Below, in pieces: positions 1 to 7,315 of a DNA stretch of 64,000 bases. Positions within the stretch are counted from its first letter, which is position 1. Each line of letters begins with the position of its first letter. A program made the position numbers and the translations under genes. The DNA is from Allobosea thiooxidans (GTDB taxonomy: Bacteria; Pseudomonadota; Alphaproteobacteria; Rhizobiales; Beijerinckiaceae). The notes below the pieces were generated by a model. It was given only the letters and a program-made list of their open reading frames with translations. It did not search any database and was not told the origin of the DNA. The stretch is taken from the NCBI RefSeq assembly GCF_900168195.1, contig NZ_FUYX01000004.1:421374-485373 (forward strand). The letters run 5' to 3'.

Positions 1-473
1 CCGGCGCCGGCGAGCTGCGGCTCGGAGCGGCGGCGGAAGAAGCGGATGGCCAGCATCACGATGCCGGCGATCAGCGCGAGCTGGAGCAGGAAGCCGAGAA
101 CGCCGGCGAGCGAAGCCAGGCCGCCGAAGAAGCCTGAGCCGGACAGCATGCCGAACAGGCCCGCACCGAGCAGACCTGCGCCGATACCCATCATCATGTT
201 GCGGGCGAAGGACGGCCGGGCGGCCTGCGCCGCAGCCGCACCGGCCGAAGGACCGGCCATGGACGGCGACGGCGAGGGAGCCGAGCGCTGGAAGGTCTGG
301 GCGCCGCCCGGCGTCGTGTTCGTGGACGGCGGCGCGCTGTTGGTGAACGAGCCGCGGCTGCCCGAGCTGCGGCCACCGCCCGGACGGGCTTCGGCCACCA
401 GCGGCACGAGCATCAGGGCCCCGACAACCAGGGCGACGGCGCGTCCACGACGGGCGAGCGAAATCAGAGACAT
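1..473 (-). CDS. Tim44-like domain membrane protein, 5' part
   Basis: Only the N-terminal 157 codons lie in the window; the gene continues past base 1. An uncleaved or cleavable hydrophobic N-terminus (residues about 11-27) ends in VAEARPGGG. A Ser/Pro/Gly-rich low-complexity stretch follows, then a long glycine-rich hydrophobic segment and the basic turn RFFRRR. This is the usual N-terminal layout of the bacterial Tim44-like (PF04280) proteins of Rhizobiales, whose globular Tim44 domain would be in the missing part. Their role in bacteria is not settled; envelope or protein-translocation functions are proposed from the mitochondrial homologue. The ATG at 471-473 is followed directly by the signal-like sequence and is preceded by AGGAACA. 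The family call is from architecture only. Confidence 0.75.
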   Translation of the reverse strand, partial: MSLISLARRGRAVALVVGALMLVPLVAEARPGGGRSSGSRGSFTNSAPPSTNTTPGGAQTFQRSAPSPSPSMAGPSAGAAAAQAARPSFARNMMMGIGAGLLGAGLFGMLSGSGFFGGLASLAGVLGFLLQLALIAGIVMLAIRFFRRRSEPQLAGA

Positions 474-668
474 TGTTCCTCCCGGAGCCCCCAACGGGCC
501 CAACCGGCACGCAATATGGAGAGCGATCGCGGGCCGCGCAAGACGCCATCCGGCTAACAGACTGAAATCCCTTACTATTTCAAATCAATGCATAATTATT
601 CGTCGCGATCGGGTGCGCGTGGTAAACTTCGAAGCCATCTCGCCATGCGAAGGCGGTGGGAGAGCGCC

Positions 669-968
669 ATGACCGGATCCGGACCGAGGCCTCACCGACA
701 CAGGGCGTTGAGCTGGTTGCTCGCGCTGGCCGTTTTGCTGCTGATCAGCGAAGCCGCCGCAGCCGGCGAGCCCGCCGTCGCGCTGGATCCGCCCCGCCTC
801 GCCCAGGCGCCGGAGCCGCTCTGCTTCTGCTGGAATGACGGCCGAAAGATCGCGGAGGGCTCGATGTCCTGCATCCGCACCACGCAGGGCCGGCGGCTCG
901 CCACCTGCGGCCGGGTCGTCAACATGATGTCCTGGCAGATTTCCGAGACCGACTGCCCCGAAAGCTGA
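669..968 (+). CDS. small secreted cysteine-containing protein, unknown function
   Basis: A 99-residue protein beginning MTGSGPRPHR with a basic N-terminus, a hydrophobic stretch at about residues 14-30 and an Ala-rich cleavage region (EAAAAGEP), so it is probably exported. The mature part has five cysteines (CFCW near residue 53, then SC, TC and DC), which suggests disulfide bonding in the periplasm. The start at 669 is chosen because GGTGGGAG lies just upstream; the longer frame upstream codes no plausible leader. It is followed within 35 bases by a strong hairpin terminator, so it is a monocistronic unit. I do not recognise the family. Confidence 0.7.
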   Translation: MTGSGPRPHRHRALSWLLALAVLLLISEAAAAGEPAVALDPPRLAQAPEPLCFCWNDGRKIAEGSMSCIRTTQGRRLATCGRVVNMMSWQISETDCPES

Positions 969-999
969 GACGCTTTCCGGAGCGAGGCCACCAAAGAGA

Positions 1000-1028
1000 A
1001 ACGCCGCCGGGAGCTTCCCGGCGGCGTT
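1000..1028 (+). terminator. strong hairpin terminator after the small secreted protein
   Basis: Perfect GC-rich inverted repeat AACGCCGCCGGGA-N-TCCCGGCGGCGTT followed by GCTTCT. It lies 32 bases after the stop codon of the gene at 669-968. The T run is short, so it is an imperfect intrinsic terminator. Confidence 0.7.
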
Positions 1029-1074
1029 GCTTCTATGGCTCTTGTGGTCCTAGCGACTTCGAGACTGACCCCCG

Positions 1075-1158
1075 TCAGAACGCTCCCAGAACGATCGCCA
1101 TCATGAACACGAAGGCCGCACCCATGATCAATCGGTCGAGACGTAGCGTGACACTCAT
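1075..1158 (-). CDS. 27-residue single-pass membrane microprotein
   Basis: An ATG at 1156-1158 has an excellent Shine-Dalgarno sequence (ACAGGAGGG, 4-5 bases spacing) and opens 27 codons to a TGA. The product begins MSVTLRLDRLIMG: a basic amphipathic head, followed by a hydrophobic helix of about 17 residues (GAAFVFMMAIVLGAF). It is far below normal ORF length cut-offs. The evidence for a real gene is the strong ribosome-binding site, the basic-then-hydrophobic pattern and the absence of any competing gene. Small Arg-rich single-span proteins of this kind occur in Rhizobiales. The function is unknown; a regulatory partner of a larger membrane complex is a guess. Confidence 0.6.
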   Translation of the reverse strand: MSVTLRLDRLIMGAAFVFMMAIVLGAF

Positions 1159-1551
1159 CACACCCTCCTGTGTCATTGACCTGTCGCGGAAGCTACCCAG
1201 AACTGAGGGAGGCCGCAAGGGGGCAGCATCGTGGCACCGGCCGGGCGGAGGCTAGATCATCCTTAAAACTTGCTTAACCCATTGATTAGATTTGGGGATA
1301 CTTCTTCCGTCAAATTGTCGCGGCCTCGGCTCGACCTTTGGCCGCCACAGCGGCGCCATCTTTCCGGAGCGCGCATCGGCGCTGTTCTTGGGAATGCCGG
1401 AACGGTGGGCCGCCGCCCCTCGAAGGGCTGCCGATTAACGCCGGACCGAAGGGCATTAAGTGCCGATTCACCACCCCGCCAAAGTTAATCCGGCTGTGGC
1501 GGCCGAGGCGCAGTCGGTTGAGAAAGCGTTCACCAAGCGCTTCGCATTTGA
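1159..1551. other. 393-base intergenic stretch between divergent genes
   Basis: It lies between the divergent microprotein gene and the extensin-like lipoprotein gene and must hold both promoters. The part around 1260-1315 is relatively AT-rich. The short frames here lack ribosome-binding sites and plausible products. I see no repeat, RNA gene or further coding signal. Confidence 0.6.
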
Positions 1552-2709
1552 ATGGTCATGCGACGCGCAAAACTCGCCCTCATCGCACTCGGCCTCGTCG
1601 GCGCAGCCGGCCTGGCGGGTTGCGGCAAGTTCCAGAAGCCCCAGCGCGCCGCCTGGCGCGACCAGGCGGAGGCCGCCTGCATGGCCTCCCGGCAGGTCCA
1701 GCTGTCCGCCTATGTCAGCCTGCGCGGCAAGGCGATTGACGGGCCGGGCACCTGCGGCATGCAGCAGCCGCTCAAGGTCTCGGCCTTCTCGAATGGCGGC
1801 ATCGGCCTGACCAGCGCCGCCACCCTCTCCTGCCCCGTGGTCGCGACCACGGACAAATGGCTGGCGGAGGTGGTACAGCCGGCGGCGATGAACATCCTCG
1901 GCGCACAGGTCATCGAGCTCCGCGCCGGCTCCTATTCCTGCCGCGCGATGAACAACGGCACGGGGACGCGGCGCACTTCGGAGCATGCCTTCGGCAACGC
2001 CGTCGACGTCTTCTCCTTCCGCCTGAACGACAACCGCGTCGTCACCGTGAAGGACGGCTGGCGCGGCTCGCCGGAGGAGCAGAACTTCCTGCGCGAGGTC
2101 TTCGTCGGCGCCTGCGAGCACTTCTCGACCGTGCTCGGCCCGGGCGCCGATCCGATGCATTACGACCATTTCCATATCGACCTGGCCCGGCACGCCAAGG
2201 GCCGGCACATCTGCAAGCCGGTCATCAAGTACACGCCGAACTACAACCTGCCGCCACCGGATCCGGCCCGGACGTACTCATCGGCCCGGGCGCTGCCGCG
2301 CGGCTCCGCGCCGCCGGCCGACACGATGGTCGCAGGCGGCGGGCTGCTCCGGCAGCCGAGCGACGGCCTGCGCCCGCCGGGCGCGGTGCAGGGCGGCTAT
2401 CCGGTCGCCAGCTACGCCCAGGGCCAAAGCCAGGGCCTCGACGCGCAGCGCCGCTATCTGGAGCAGCCGGGCTATCGCCCGCAGCAGCAGGGCGCGCAGC
2501 GTGCCTACCAGCCGCAGCCGCTGCCGAGCGAGGCCGGCGGCCCGCTATCGCTGCAGGGAGCCGTGGCGCCGACGGAGGAGGATATCCTCGGCGACGAGGG
2601 CGGAACCGGCGTGGTCGACCAGGAGGGCTATGACCAGGCCCAACCGCAGATCAACCCGCAGCACGACCCCTTCGCCTACAGCTCGGGGCGCGCGCCGCCG
2701 CGGCGCTAG
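1552..2709 (+). CDS. extensin-family lipoprotein (extensin-like C-terminal domain)
   Basis: A 385-residue protein with a lipoprotein signal: MRRAKLALIALG followed by lipobox LAGC, so the lipidated cysteine is near residue 25. The middle (about 40-235) matches the extensin-like domain of Rhizobiales (PF06904). It carries a conserved SEHAFGNAVDV block and a HYDHFHIDLARH block, resembling the metal-binding H...D...HxH arrangement of M15/LAS-type peptidases, so a peptidoglycan-related role is likely. The C-terminal third is a Pro/Gln/Gly-rich tail without a domain. An alternative ATG is two codons downstream (1558) and neither start has a clear ribosome-binding site. MepA, another LAS-fold murein enzyme, is the convergent neighbour. 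Confidence 0.8.
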   Translation: MVMRRAKLALIALGLVGAAGLAGCGKFQKPQRAAWRDQAEAACMASRQVQLSAYVSLRGKAIDGPGTCGMQQPLKVSAFSNGGIGLTSAATLSCPVVATTDKWLAEVVQPAAMNILGAQVIELRAGSYSCRAMNNGTGTRRTSEHAFGNAVDVFSFRLNDNRVVTVKDGWRGSPEEQNFLREVFVGACEHFSTVLGPGADPMHYDHFHIDLARHAKGRHICKPVIKYTPNYNLPPPDPARTYSSARALPRGSAPPADTMVAGGGLLRQPSDGLRPPGAVQGGYPVASYAQGQSQGLDAQRRYLEQPGYRPQQQGAQRAYQPQPLPSEAGGPLSLQGAVAPTEEDILGDEGGTGVVDQEGYDQAQPQINPQHDPFAYSSGRAPPRR

Positions 2710-2744
2710 ATCGCCATGCGTCCCACCGGACGCAAAATGGCGAT
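2710..2744. terminator. bidirectional hairpin between convergent genes
   Basis: ATCGCCATGCGTCC pairs with GGACGC-AAA-ATGGCGAT around a four-base loop, starting immediately after the stop codon. A second hairpin, AGCATCGGAC with GTCCGATGCT, follows at 2758-2790. The two together separate the convergent extensin-like and mepA genes. Neither has a long T tract. Confidence 0.5.
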
Positions 2745-2799
2745 CCAGCCCTTGGCCAGCATCGGACTTTCCGATTTCCGGTCCGATGCTCAGCCCGCC

Positions 2800-3741
2800 T
2801 CAGCGCGAGACGAGCACCTGTCGGCACTCCGGCGGCAGGGCGTCCAGCGACATCGGCGGCTTGGGCTTGGGCTTCGGCCCCGGCCTGGGCTTCGGCGGGT
2901 GGAAGATCGCCTGGTACTGGCGCTCGACCCAGCCGCTGAGTTCCGTCCCGCAGCCATCGCCGAAATTCGGCGGCTCCTGGCCCTGGCAGCTCGCCATGCC
3001 GGCCGGGCAGGCCATGCGGATGTGGAAGTGATAGTTGTGGCCCCAAATCGGCCGCACCTTCTCCAGCCAGCTCTTGTCCGCGCCCGCCTCGCGGCAGAGC
3101 GCCACCTTGAGCGCCGGATTGACGAAGATGCGCTCGACGCGCGGCTCGGCCGCGACGGCCTTGATCAGGCGCGTATGGGCCGGGGTCCAGTTGCGCGGAT
3201 CGACGTCGCGCCAGTCGGAGCGGGCCATATTGACCGCCGGCATGTTCTCGCGCTCCTCGCGATCGAGCCGGCCCTTCGGCATCGGCGTCAGCCAGACATC
3301 GGCATCGAGCCCGATCTGGTGCGAGGCATGGCCGGTGACCATCGGGCCGCCGCGCGGCTGCGACATGTCGCCGACGAGAAGGCCCGGCCAGCCGGTGATG
3401 CGCGGCACGTCGCGGGCGAGCTTCTCCAGATAGTCGATCAGGACCGGATGGCCCCAGTTGCGGTTGCGGTTGAGCCGCATCACCTGCCAGCTCGGCCCGT
3501 CGATCGGCAGCGCCTCGGCGCCGGCGAGGCAGCCGCGGGCATAGGAGCCGATGGCCCGCGCCTGCATGCTGGCCGGCGTCGTCTTCTGGCCGAAGAGCGA
3601 GCGGGCCGCATCCGGATAGGCCGCGATGTTGTTGGCGCGCGTCTTCGCCTCCTGATCGGCCGTCGATTGGGCGAGGCCGGCTCCTGGCACGGAAACGGCC
3701 AGGCAGGCGGCAAGAATGGCGATTCGCGGATGAGTGAGCAT
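2800..3741 (-). CDS. mepA: penicillin-insensitive murein endopeptidase MepA
   Basis: A 313-residue protein with a signal peptide ending near AGLAQS, so it is periplasmic. It belongs to the LAS-fold zinc endopeptidases that cut the D-Ala-meso-DAP crosslinks of peptidoglycan. The diagnostic block GHASHQIGLDADVW lies at about residues 137-150, giving zinc ligands H141 and D148 by analogy with E. coli H113 and D120. The third histidine is in the late HNYHFHIRM motif. Paired cysteines (CLAG, CREAG, CPAG, CGTE) are typical of the family. The C-terminus carries a Pro/Lys-rich stretch (PKPRPGPKPKPKPP), longer than in E. coli. It is transcribed alone, towards the extensin-like gene. Confidence 0.93.
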   Translation of the reverse strand: MLTHPRIAILAACLAVSVPGAGLAQSTADQEAKTRANNIAAYPDAARSLFGQKTTPASMQARAIGSYARGCLAGAEALPIDGPSWQVMRLNRNRNWGHPVLIDYLEKLARDVPRITGWPGLLVGDMSQPRGGPMVTGHASHQIGLDADVWLTPMPKGRLDREERENMPAVNMARSDWRDVDPRNWTPAHTRLIKAVAAEPRVERIFVNPALKVALCREAGADKSWLEKVRPIWGHNYHFHIRMACPAGMASCQGQEPPNFGDGCGTELSGWVERQYQAIFHPPKPRPGPKPKPKPPMSLDALPPECRQVLVSR

Positions 3742-3995
3742 GGGCCGAAGGATCGTCGCCTGGCCCGCCCGCGGTCAAGCGCGAGCGGCTGGACAAGCCG
3801 CAGGCCTCGACGGCAGCCTGCCGGCAAGGCAGCTCGGCAATGCCGGAGTCGAGAGAGAACGACCGATATGCCGGCACGGCTTGTCGCCTGGCTCAAGGTC
3901 GAGTGACCGCGGCCGCGCCGCGGAACAGAGGCTTCGGAACCGGCGTTTCCCGCTCGACCGCGCCCGAATGGGCGCCCATTTCACGGGAGACGTCC

Positions 3996-4163
3996 ATGTC
4001 CACGCTTCTGATCGTCATCCTCGTCGTGCTGCTGTTCGGCGGCGGCTATTACGGGCACCGTTCCTACGGCCCCGCCGGGCTCGGCGGGGTGCTCGGCTTC
4101 GTTCTCGTCGTGGTGCTGATCCTGTGGCTGCTCGGCGCCATCGGCGGCGCTCCGGTCGCCTGA
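3996..4163 (+). CDS. DUF3309 small membrane protein
   Basis: A 55-residue protein starting MSTLLIVILVVLLFGGG, with a YYGHRSYGPAGLGG centre and a second hydrophobic segment. This is the standard two-helix layout of the DUF3309 family common in alphaproteobacteria. The start at 3996 is preceded by CACGGGAGACGTCC, a good ribosome-binding site, while the upstream in-frame codons look non-coding. The function is unknown; relatives are usually described only as small integral membrane proteins. Confidence 0.85.
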   Translation: MSTLLIVILVVLLFGGGYYGHRSYGPAGLGGVLGFVLVVVLILWLLGAIGGAPVA

Positions 4164-4185
4164 GGCGAAACCGCCCTGCCGGCTG

Positions 4186-4482
4186 CTACTCCGCGGCCCC
4201 GCTCCGCCCGCCCGCAGCGACGAGCTTGTGGCAGATCGCCCGAAACAGCGCCGTGGGCCGGCTCTGAGCGTGAATCCACCAGAGATTCAGCGCGAGCAGG
4301 CAAATGAAGGCGAGCGCAACCGCCGTCAGATCGCCGATCGCGAGACCGTAGCCGCCGAACAGAATCACCGGCGCGAGATAGGGCAGATAGCTCAGCAGCG
4401 TCGGCAGGAACCCCGGCTTCATGGCTGCGGCCTGTGCGGCATAGCCGCGCTCCTCGTCCGTCAGCTCGATCGATACGGCCAT
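4186..4482 (-). CDS. 98-residue two-helix membrane protein, unknown function
   Basis: Starts MAVSIELTDEERGYAAQAAA, a soluble head. Two hydrophobic helices follow (around residues 28-48 and 50-70, LPTLLSYLPYLAPVILFGG and AVALAFICLLALNLWWIH), then a basic cytoplasmic tail. The ATG at 4482 is preferred over the longer frame because the extra 11 residues are Arg/Gln-rich filler. It lies 38 bases after the ornithine cyclodeaminase-family gene on the same strand and is probably its co-transcribed tail gene. I do not recognise a family. Confidence 0.65.
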   Translation of the reverse strand: MAVSIELTDEERGYAAQAAAMKPGFLPTLLSYLPYLAPVILFGGYGLAIGDLTAVALAFICLLALNLWWIHAQSRPTALFRAICHKLVAAGGRSGAAE

Positions 4483-4520
4483 GGGACTGCCTTGCGCCTG
4501 CGGCCGGGAACGCACCGGGG

Positions 4521-5465
4521 CTACCGGTTGTCCCAGACGGCGACGGCCGCGGCCAGATCCTCCAGCGCCACGCCGACCGACTTGAACAGCGTGATGCCGC
4601 CGCCTTCGACCGGACCCGAGATCCGCCCATGGCAGAGATCGGCGAGCGTGCCGGCGACCTTGTCGGCGCTGTAGCTGCCTTCCGCGATCGCGACTGCGAC
4701 GTCGCCGCCTTCGTCGATCGCCTTGCTGGAATCGACGATGACGCGGGCGCGGTGCAGCGCATCGGCATCGGCCTCGCGCATCTGCATGGTGAAACCGCCG
4801 ATCAGGTCGAGATGGGCCTCGCGCTTCAGCCAGTGGCCGTGGATCAGCGGCTCGGTCGCATTGGTGGCGCAGGAGATGATGTCGGCCGTGCGGGCCTCGC
4901 CCTCGAGATCGGTCGTGGCGCGGGCTTCGATGCCGTCCTTCGCCAGCTCGGCGACGACGGCTTCAGCCGCCTCCGGCCGGCGCGCCCAGATCGCGATCTC
5001 GGTCAGCGGCCGGACCGAGCGATGCGCCTTGATGATGAAGGGCGCAAGCGCGCCGGCGCCGACCATCAGCATGCGGCTGGCTTCCGGGTTGGACATGTAG
5101 CGGGAGGCGAGCGCGGAGGCGGCGGCCGTGCGCCAGGTCGTCAGGCGGTTGCCGTCCATCACGGCGAGCGGCTTGCCGGTCTCGCCGTCCATCAGCAGGT
5201 AGGCGCCCATCACACCCGGCAGGTTGCGCTTGCCGTTGCCGAAGAAGACCGAGACGATCTTGGTGCCGATATAGGGATTGGCGACATCCGACCCGCTCCA
5301 GGCCGGCATGGTCAGCAGGATCGCGCTCTCCTCGCCCGGCCGCTCGATCGCGTACTGGCCGCGCTTGGGTGCGATGACCTCGCTGCGGAAGGCGTCGTCG
5401 AGAATGTCGATCAGGGCTGGATAGCTCAGGGCCGCGTCGATCTCGGCCACGTCGAAAAGGCGCAT
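4521..5465 (-). CDS. ornithine cyclodeaminase / mu-crystallin family NAD(P)-dependent enzyme
   Basis: A 314-residue protein starting MRLFDVAEIDAAL. The Rossmann nucleotide-binding motif VGAGALAPFIIKAHRS lies around residues 135-150, and the N-terminal PKRGQY and GTKIVSVFFGN blocks are typical of the family (PF02423). Members include ornithine cyclodeaminase, alanine dehydrogenase, and ketimine or delta1-pyrroline-2-carboxylate reductases, so the exact substrate cannot be read from sequence. The ATG overlaps the stop codon of the upstream LapA-like gene (ATGA), so translational coupling is likely. A small membrane protein follows. Its position at the end of the ribosomal/IHF operon does not indicate its metabolic role. 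Confidence 0.88.
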   Translation of the reverse strand: MRLFDVAEIDAALSYPALIDILDDAFRSEVIAPKRGQYAIERPGEESAILLTMPAWSGSDVANPYIGTKIVSVFFGNGKRNLPGVMGAYLLMDGETGKPLAVMDGNRLTTWRTAAASALASRYMSNPEASRMLMVGAGALAPFIIKAHRSVRPLTEIAIWARRPEAAEAVVAELAKDGIEARATTDLEGEARTADIISCATNATEPLIHGHWLKREAHLDLIGGFTMQMREADADALHRARVIVDSSKAIDEGGDVAVAIAEGSYSADKVAGTLADLCHGRISGPVEGGGITLFKSVGVALEDLAAAVAVWDNR

Positions 5466-5803
5466 CAATGACGTCCGCTGGTCAGGGCCGGCAGGGCGGA
5501 ATCGGGAACGGCGGAGCGCAGGGCCTGCGTCTCCGAGCGCAGGGTTTCGACCTCGCGGCGATTGCGGCGCGCGGCCTTGCGGTGCTTGCCCTGGGCCAGC
5601 CAGGAGGCCAGTCCGCCGATGAGGACGCCGATAGCAATCGCCGCCAGCACCACGGCGAACAGCGGCAGCTCATAGGACAGCGTCGGCAGGTCACGGCTGA
5701 AGGGGTCGAGCGAGACCCGCACCGGCGCGCGGTTCGCAACCGAAAACAGCACGATCAGCAACGCGATCGGAACCAGCACCAACGCCTTGAGAAAGGCCTT
5801 CAT
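5465..5803 (-). CDS. LapA-domain (DUF1049) membrane protein
   Basis: A 112-residue protein with two transmembrane helices (LKALVLVPIALLIVLFSVAN near the start, and ELPLFAVVLAAIAIGVLIGG). A basic, heptad-like C-terminal segment rich in Arg, Glu and Leu follows and could form a short coiled coil. This is the lipopolysaccharide assembly protein A domain layout; in E. coli LapA acts with LapB to control LPS synthesis, but here only the family is clear. GGAGAACGCG precedes the ATG at 5803. It lies between ihfB and the cyclodeaminase-family gene, an arrangement common in Rhizobiales where lapA-like genes follow ihfB. Confidence 0.85.
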   Translation of the reverse strand: MKAFLKALVLVPIALLIVLFSVANRAPVRVSLDPFSRDLPTLSYELPLFAVVLAAIAIGVLIGGLASWLAQGKHRKAARRNRREVETLRSETQALRSAVPDSALPALTSGRH

Positions 5804-5840
5804 CGCGTTCTCCGTGCCGGCAATAGGGCCGGCTCTCGGC

Positions 5841-6125
5841 TCAAGCCTTGCCGTTGAGGCGCAGCCGCAGCTCCTTGCCCGTCTTGAAGACAGGCACGAA
5901 TTTCTCCTCGACCTCCACCGCGTCGCCCGTGCGGGGGTTGCGGCCGATGCGGGCCGAGCGGGCCTTGCGCGAGAAGGCGCCGAAGCCGCGCAGCTCCACC
6001 CTGTCGCCACGCTCGAGGGCCTTCACGATCTCGTCCAGAATGGCCGAGACGATGTTCTCGATGTCGCGCTGGTAGAGGTGGGTGTTCTGATCAGCGATCC
6101 GCTGAACGAGTTCGGACTTAATCAT
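5841..6125 (-). CDS. ihfB: integration host factor subunit beta
   Basis: A 94-residue DNA-bending protein of the HU/IHF family. It begins [14 protein letters not shown] and carries the family signature [21 protein letters not shown] around residues 48-68, whose arm inserts into the minor groove, and the typical C-terminal [13 protein letters not shown]. The [11 protein letters not shown] segment distinguishes the beta subunit from HU and IHF alpha. It heterodimerises with IHF alpha, whose gene is not in the window. It is 28 bases downstream of sppA and upstream of the lapA-like gene, the classical rpsA-ihfB neighbourhood, here interrupted by an Hsp70 gene and sppA. The ATG at 6125 starts the canonical N-terminus. 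Confidence 0.95.
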   Translation of the reverse strand: MIKSELVQRIADQNTHLYQRDIENIVSAILDEIVKALERGDRVELRGFGAFSRKARSARIGRNPRTGDAVEVEEKFVPVFKTGKELRLRLNGKA

Positions 6126-6153
6126 CGCCGGAGTATAACCATTTGTATCAACA

Positions 6154-7131
6154 TCATTTTTCAGTGAGGGCAGGCTGCCAGAGCGCCAAGGGCGCGTCAA
6201 GCCGCAAGCCGACCGGCTGATCCGCCGCACGCGCGATGGTCGTGGCCAGAGCTTCGAGCCCCGCAGCCCGCGCCATCGCTTCGGCGAAGCTCCACAGGCC
6301 GAAGGATGAGGTTTCGCTGCGCCGACGCCAGTCACGCACCGTGAGTTCCTTGGCGATGCCCTTCTCCCGCTCCAGCCAGGCGATGGCTTCGGGCTCGCCG
6401 CCTATCTGGTCGACGAGCTTCAGTGCGAGCGCCTGGCGGCCGGAATGGACGCGCCCGTCCGAAACCGAGGCGACCTCGCCATCGCCGAGATGGCGGCGGT
6501 CGCGCACCATCTGCTTGAACCAGGCATAGTTGTCGTCGACGACGCGCTGGAGCGCCTCGCGCGCCTCCGGCGAGGTCGGCTCGAAGCCGCTGGGCGCGGC
6601 CTTGAGTGGGCTCGACTTGATGGCCTCGACCTTGACGCCGACCGTGTCCAGCAGATGGGACACGTTCGGGAACTGGAAGAGCACGCCGATCGAGCCGACC
6701 AACGAGGTCTGCCGGGCGACGATCCGATCCGCGCCCATGGCGGCGATGTACCCCCCCGAGGCGGCGACCCCGTCGACCACGGCCACCATCGGCTTCTTGC
6801 CGGCGAGATCGCGCAAGGCGCTGTGCAGCGCCTCCGACCCCGAGGTGGTGCCGCCGGGACTGTCGACCCGCAGCACCACCGCGGAGACGGCGCTGCTCTC
6901 GCCAACCGACTTGATCAGATCGAGGGTGCGCCGGTCACCGGAGATGAACCCAGAAATCGTGACGCGGGCGATGTGCGAGCGCGACAGGCTGGCGCTGGGG
7001 CTGTCGCCCTTCCAGGCGAGGCCGCCGACGATCGCCGCCGCGACCACGCCGAGGACGGCGAGAACGCGCCAGAGCGTCAGCTTGCGCCGCAGGCTGCGAC
7101 GATCTGCGAGCAGGTCGGCATCGGACGACAT
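6154..7131 (-). CDS. sppA: signal peptide peptidase SppA (short 36K type)
   Basis: A 325-residue protein with one N-terminal membrane anchor ([20 protein letters not shown], about residues 18-38) and an extracytoplasmic S49 protease domain. The nucleophile is probably S125 in [11 protein letters not shown]. The general base is probably K177 in SSPLKAAP, giving the same 52-residue spacing as the Bacillus SppA Ser/Lys dyad. It degrades signal-peptide remnants in the membrane. The start has a near-ideal ribosome-binding site (AGGAGG, five bases before ATG), supplied by the edge of a dispersed palindromic repeat at 7144-7192. Downstream are ihfB and the lapA-like gene, probably in one transcript. 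Confidence 0.93.
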   Translation of the reverse strand: MSSDADLLADRRSLRRKLTLWRVLAVLGVVAAAIVGGLAWKGDSPSASLSRSHIARVTISGFISGDRRTLDLIKSVGESSAVSAVVLRVDSPGGTTSGSEALHSALRDLAGKKPMVAVVDGVAASGGYIAAMGADRIVARQTSLVGSIGVLFQFPNVSHLLDTVGVKVEAIKSSPLKAAPSGFEPTSPEAREALQRVVDDNYAWFKQMVRDRRHLGDGEVASVSDGRVHSGRQALALKLVDQIGGEPEAIAWLEREKGIAKELTVRDWRRRSETSSFGLWSFAEAMARAAGLEALATTIARAADQPVGLRLDAPLALWQPALTEK

Positions 7132-7140
7132 CGGGGCCTC

Positions 7141-7192
7141 CTAGAGCGCGTCCCGCGAGAGCGGAAACCGGCTTGGCAAGCGGAACATGCTC
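7141..7192. repeat. dispersed palindromic repeat, copy 1
   Basis: GAGCGCGTCCCGC at one end pairs imperfectly (10 of 13) with GCGGAACATGCTC at the other. The central AAACCGGCTTG is typical of the short 'gagcatg...aaaccggttt...catgctc' repeats seen in many Rhizobiales genomes. On the minus strand its edge continues into TCTAGGAGG, which is the ribosome-binding site of sppA. A second related copy is at 24604-24650. Confidence 0.6.
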
Positions 7193-7315
7193 AACTTCTT
7201 GATTTGGCGCGAACTCTTCCGCTCGGCCCATTCCGGGCGAACGGAAGCGCGCCGGCGTCTGCGGGTCCGTGATGTAGACCCGCCATGCCCGGCGGGCAAG
7301 ACGGAAGGACCGCTT

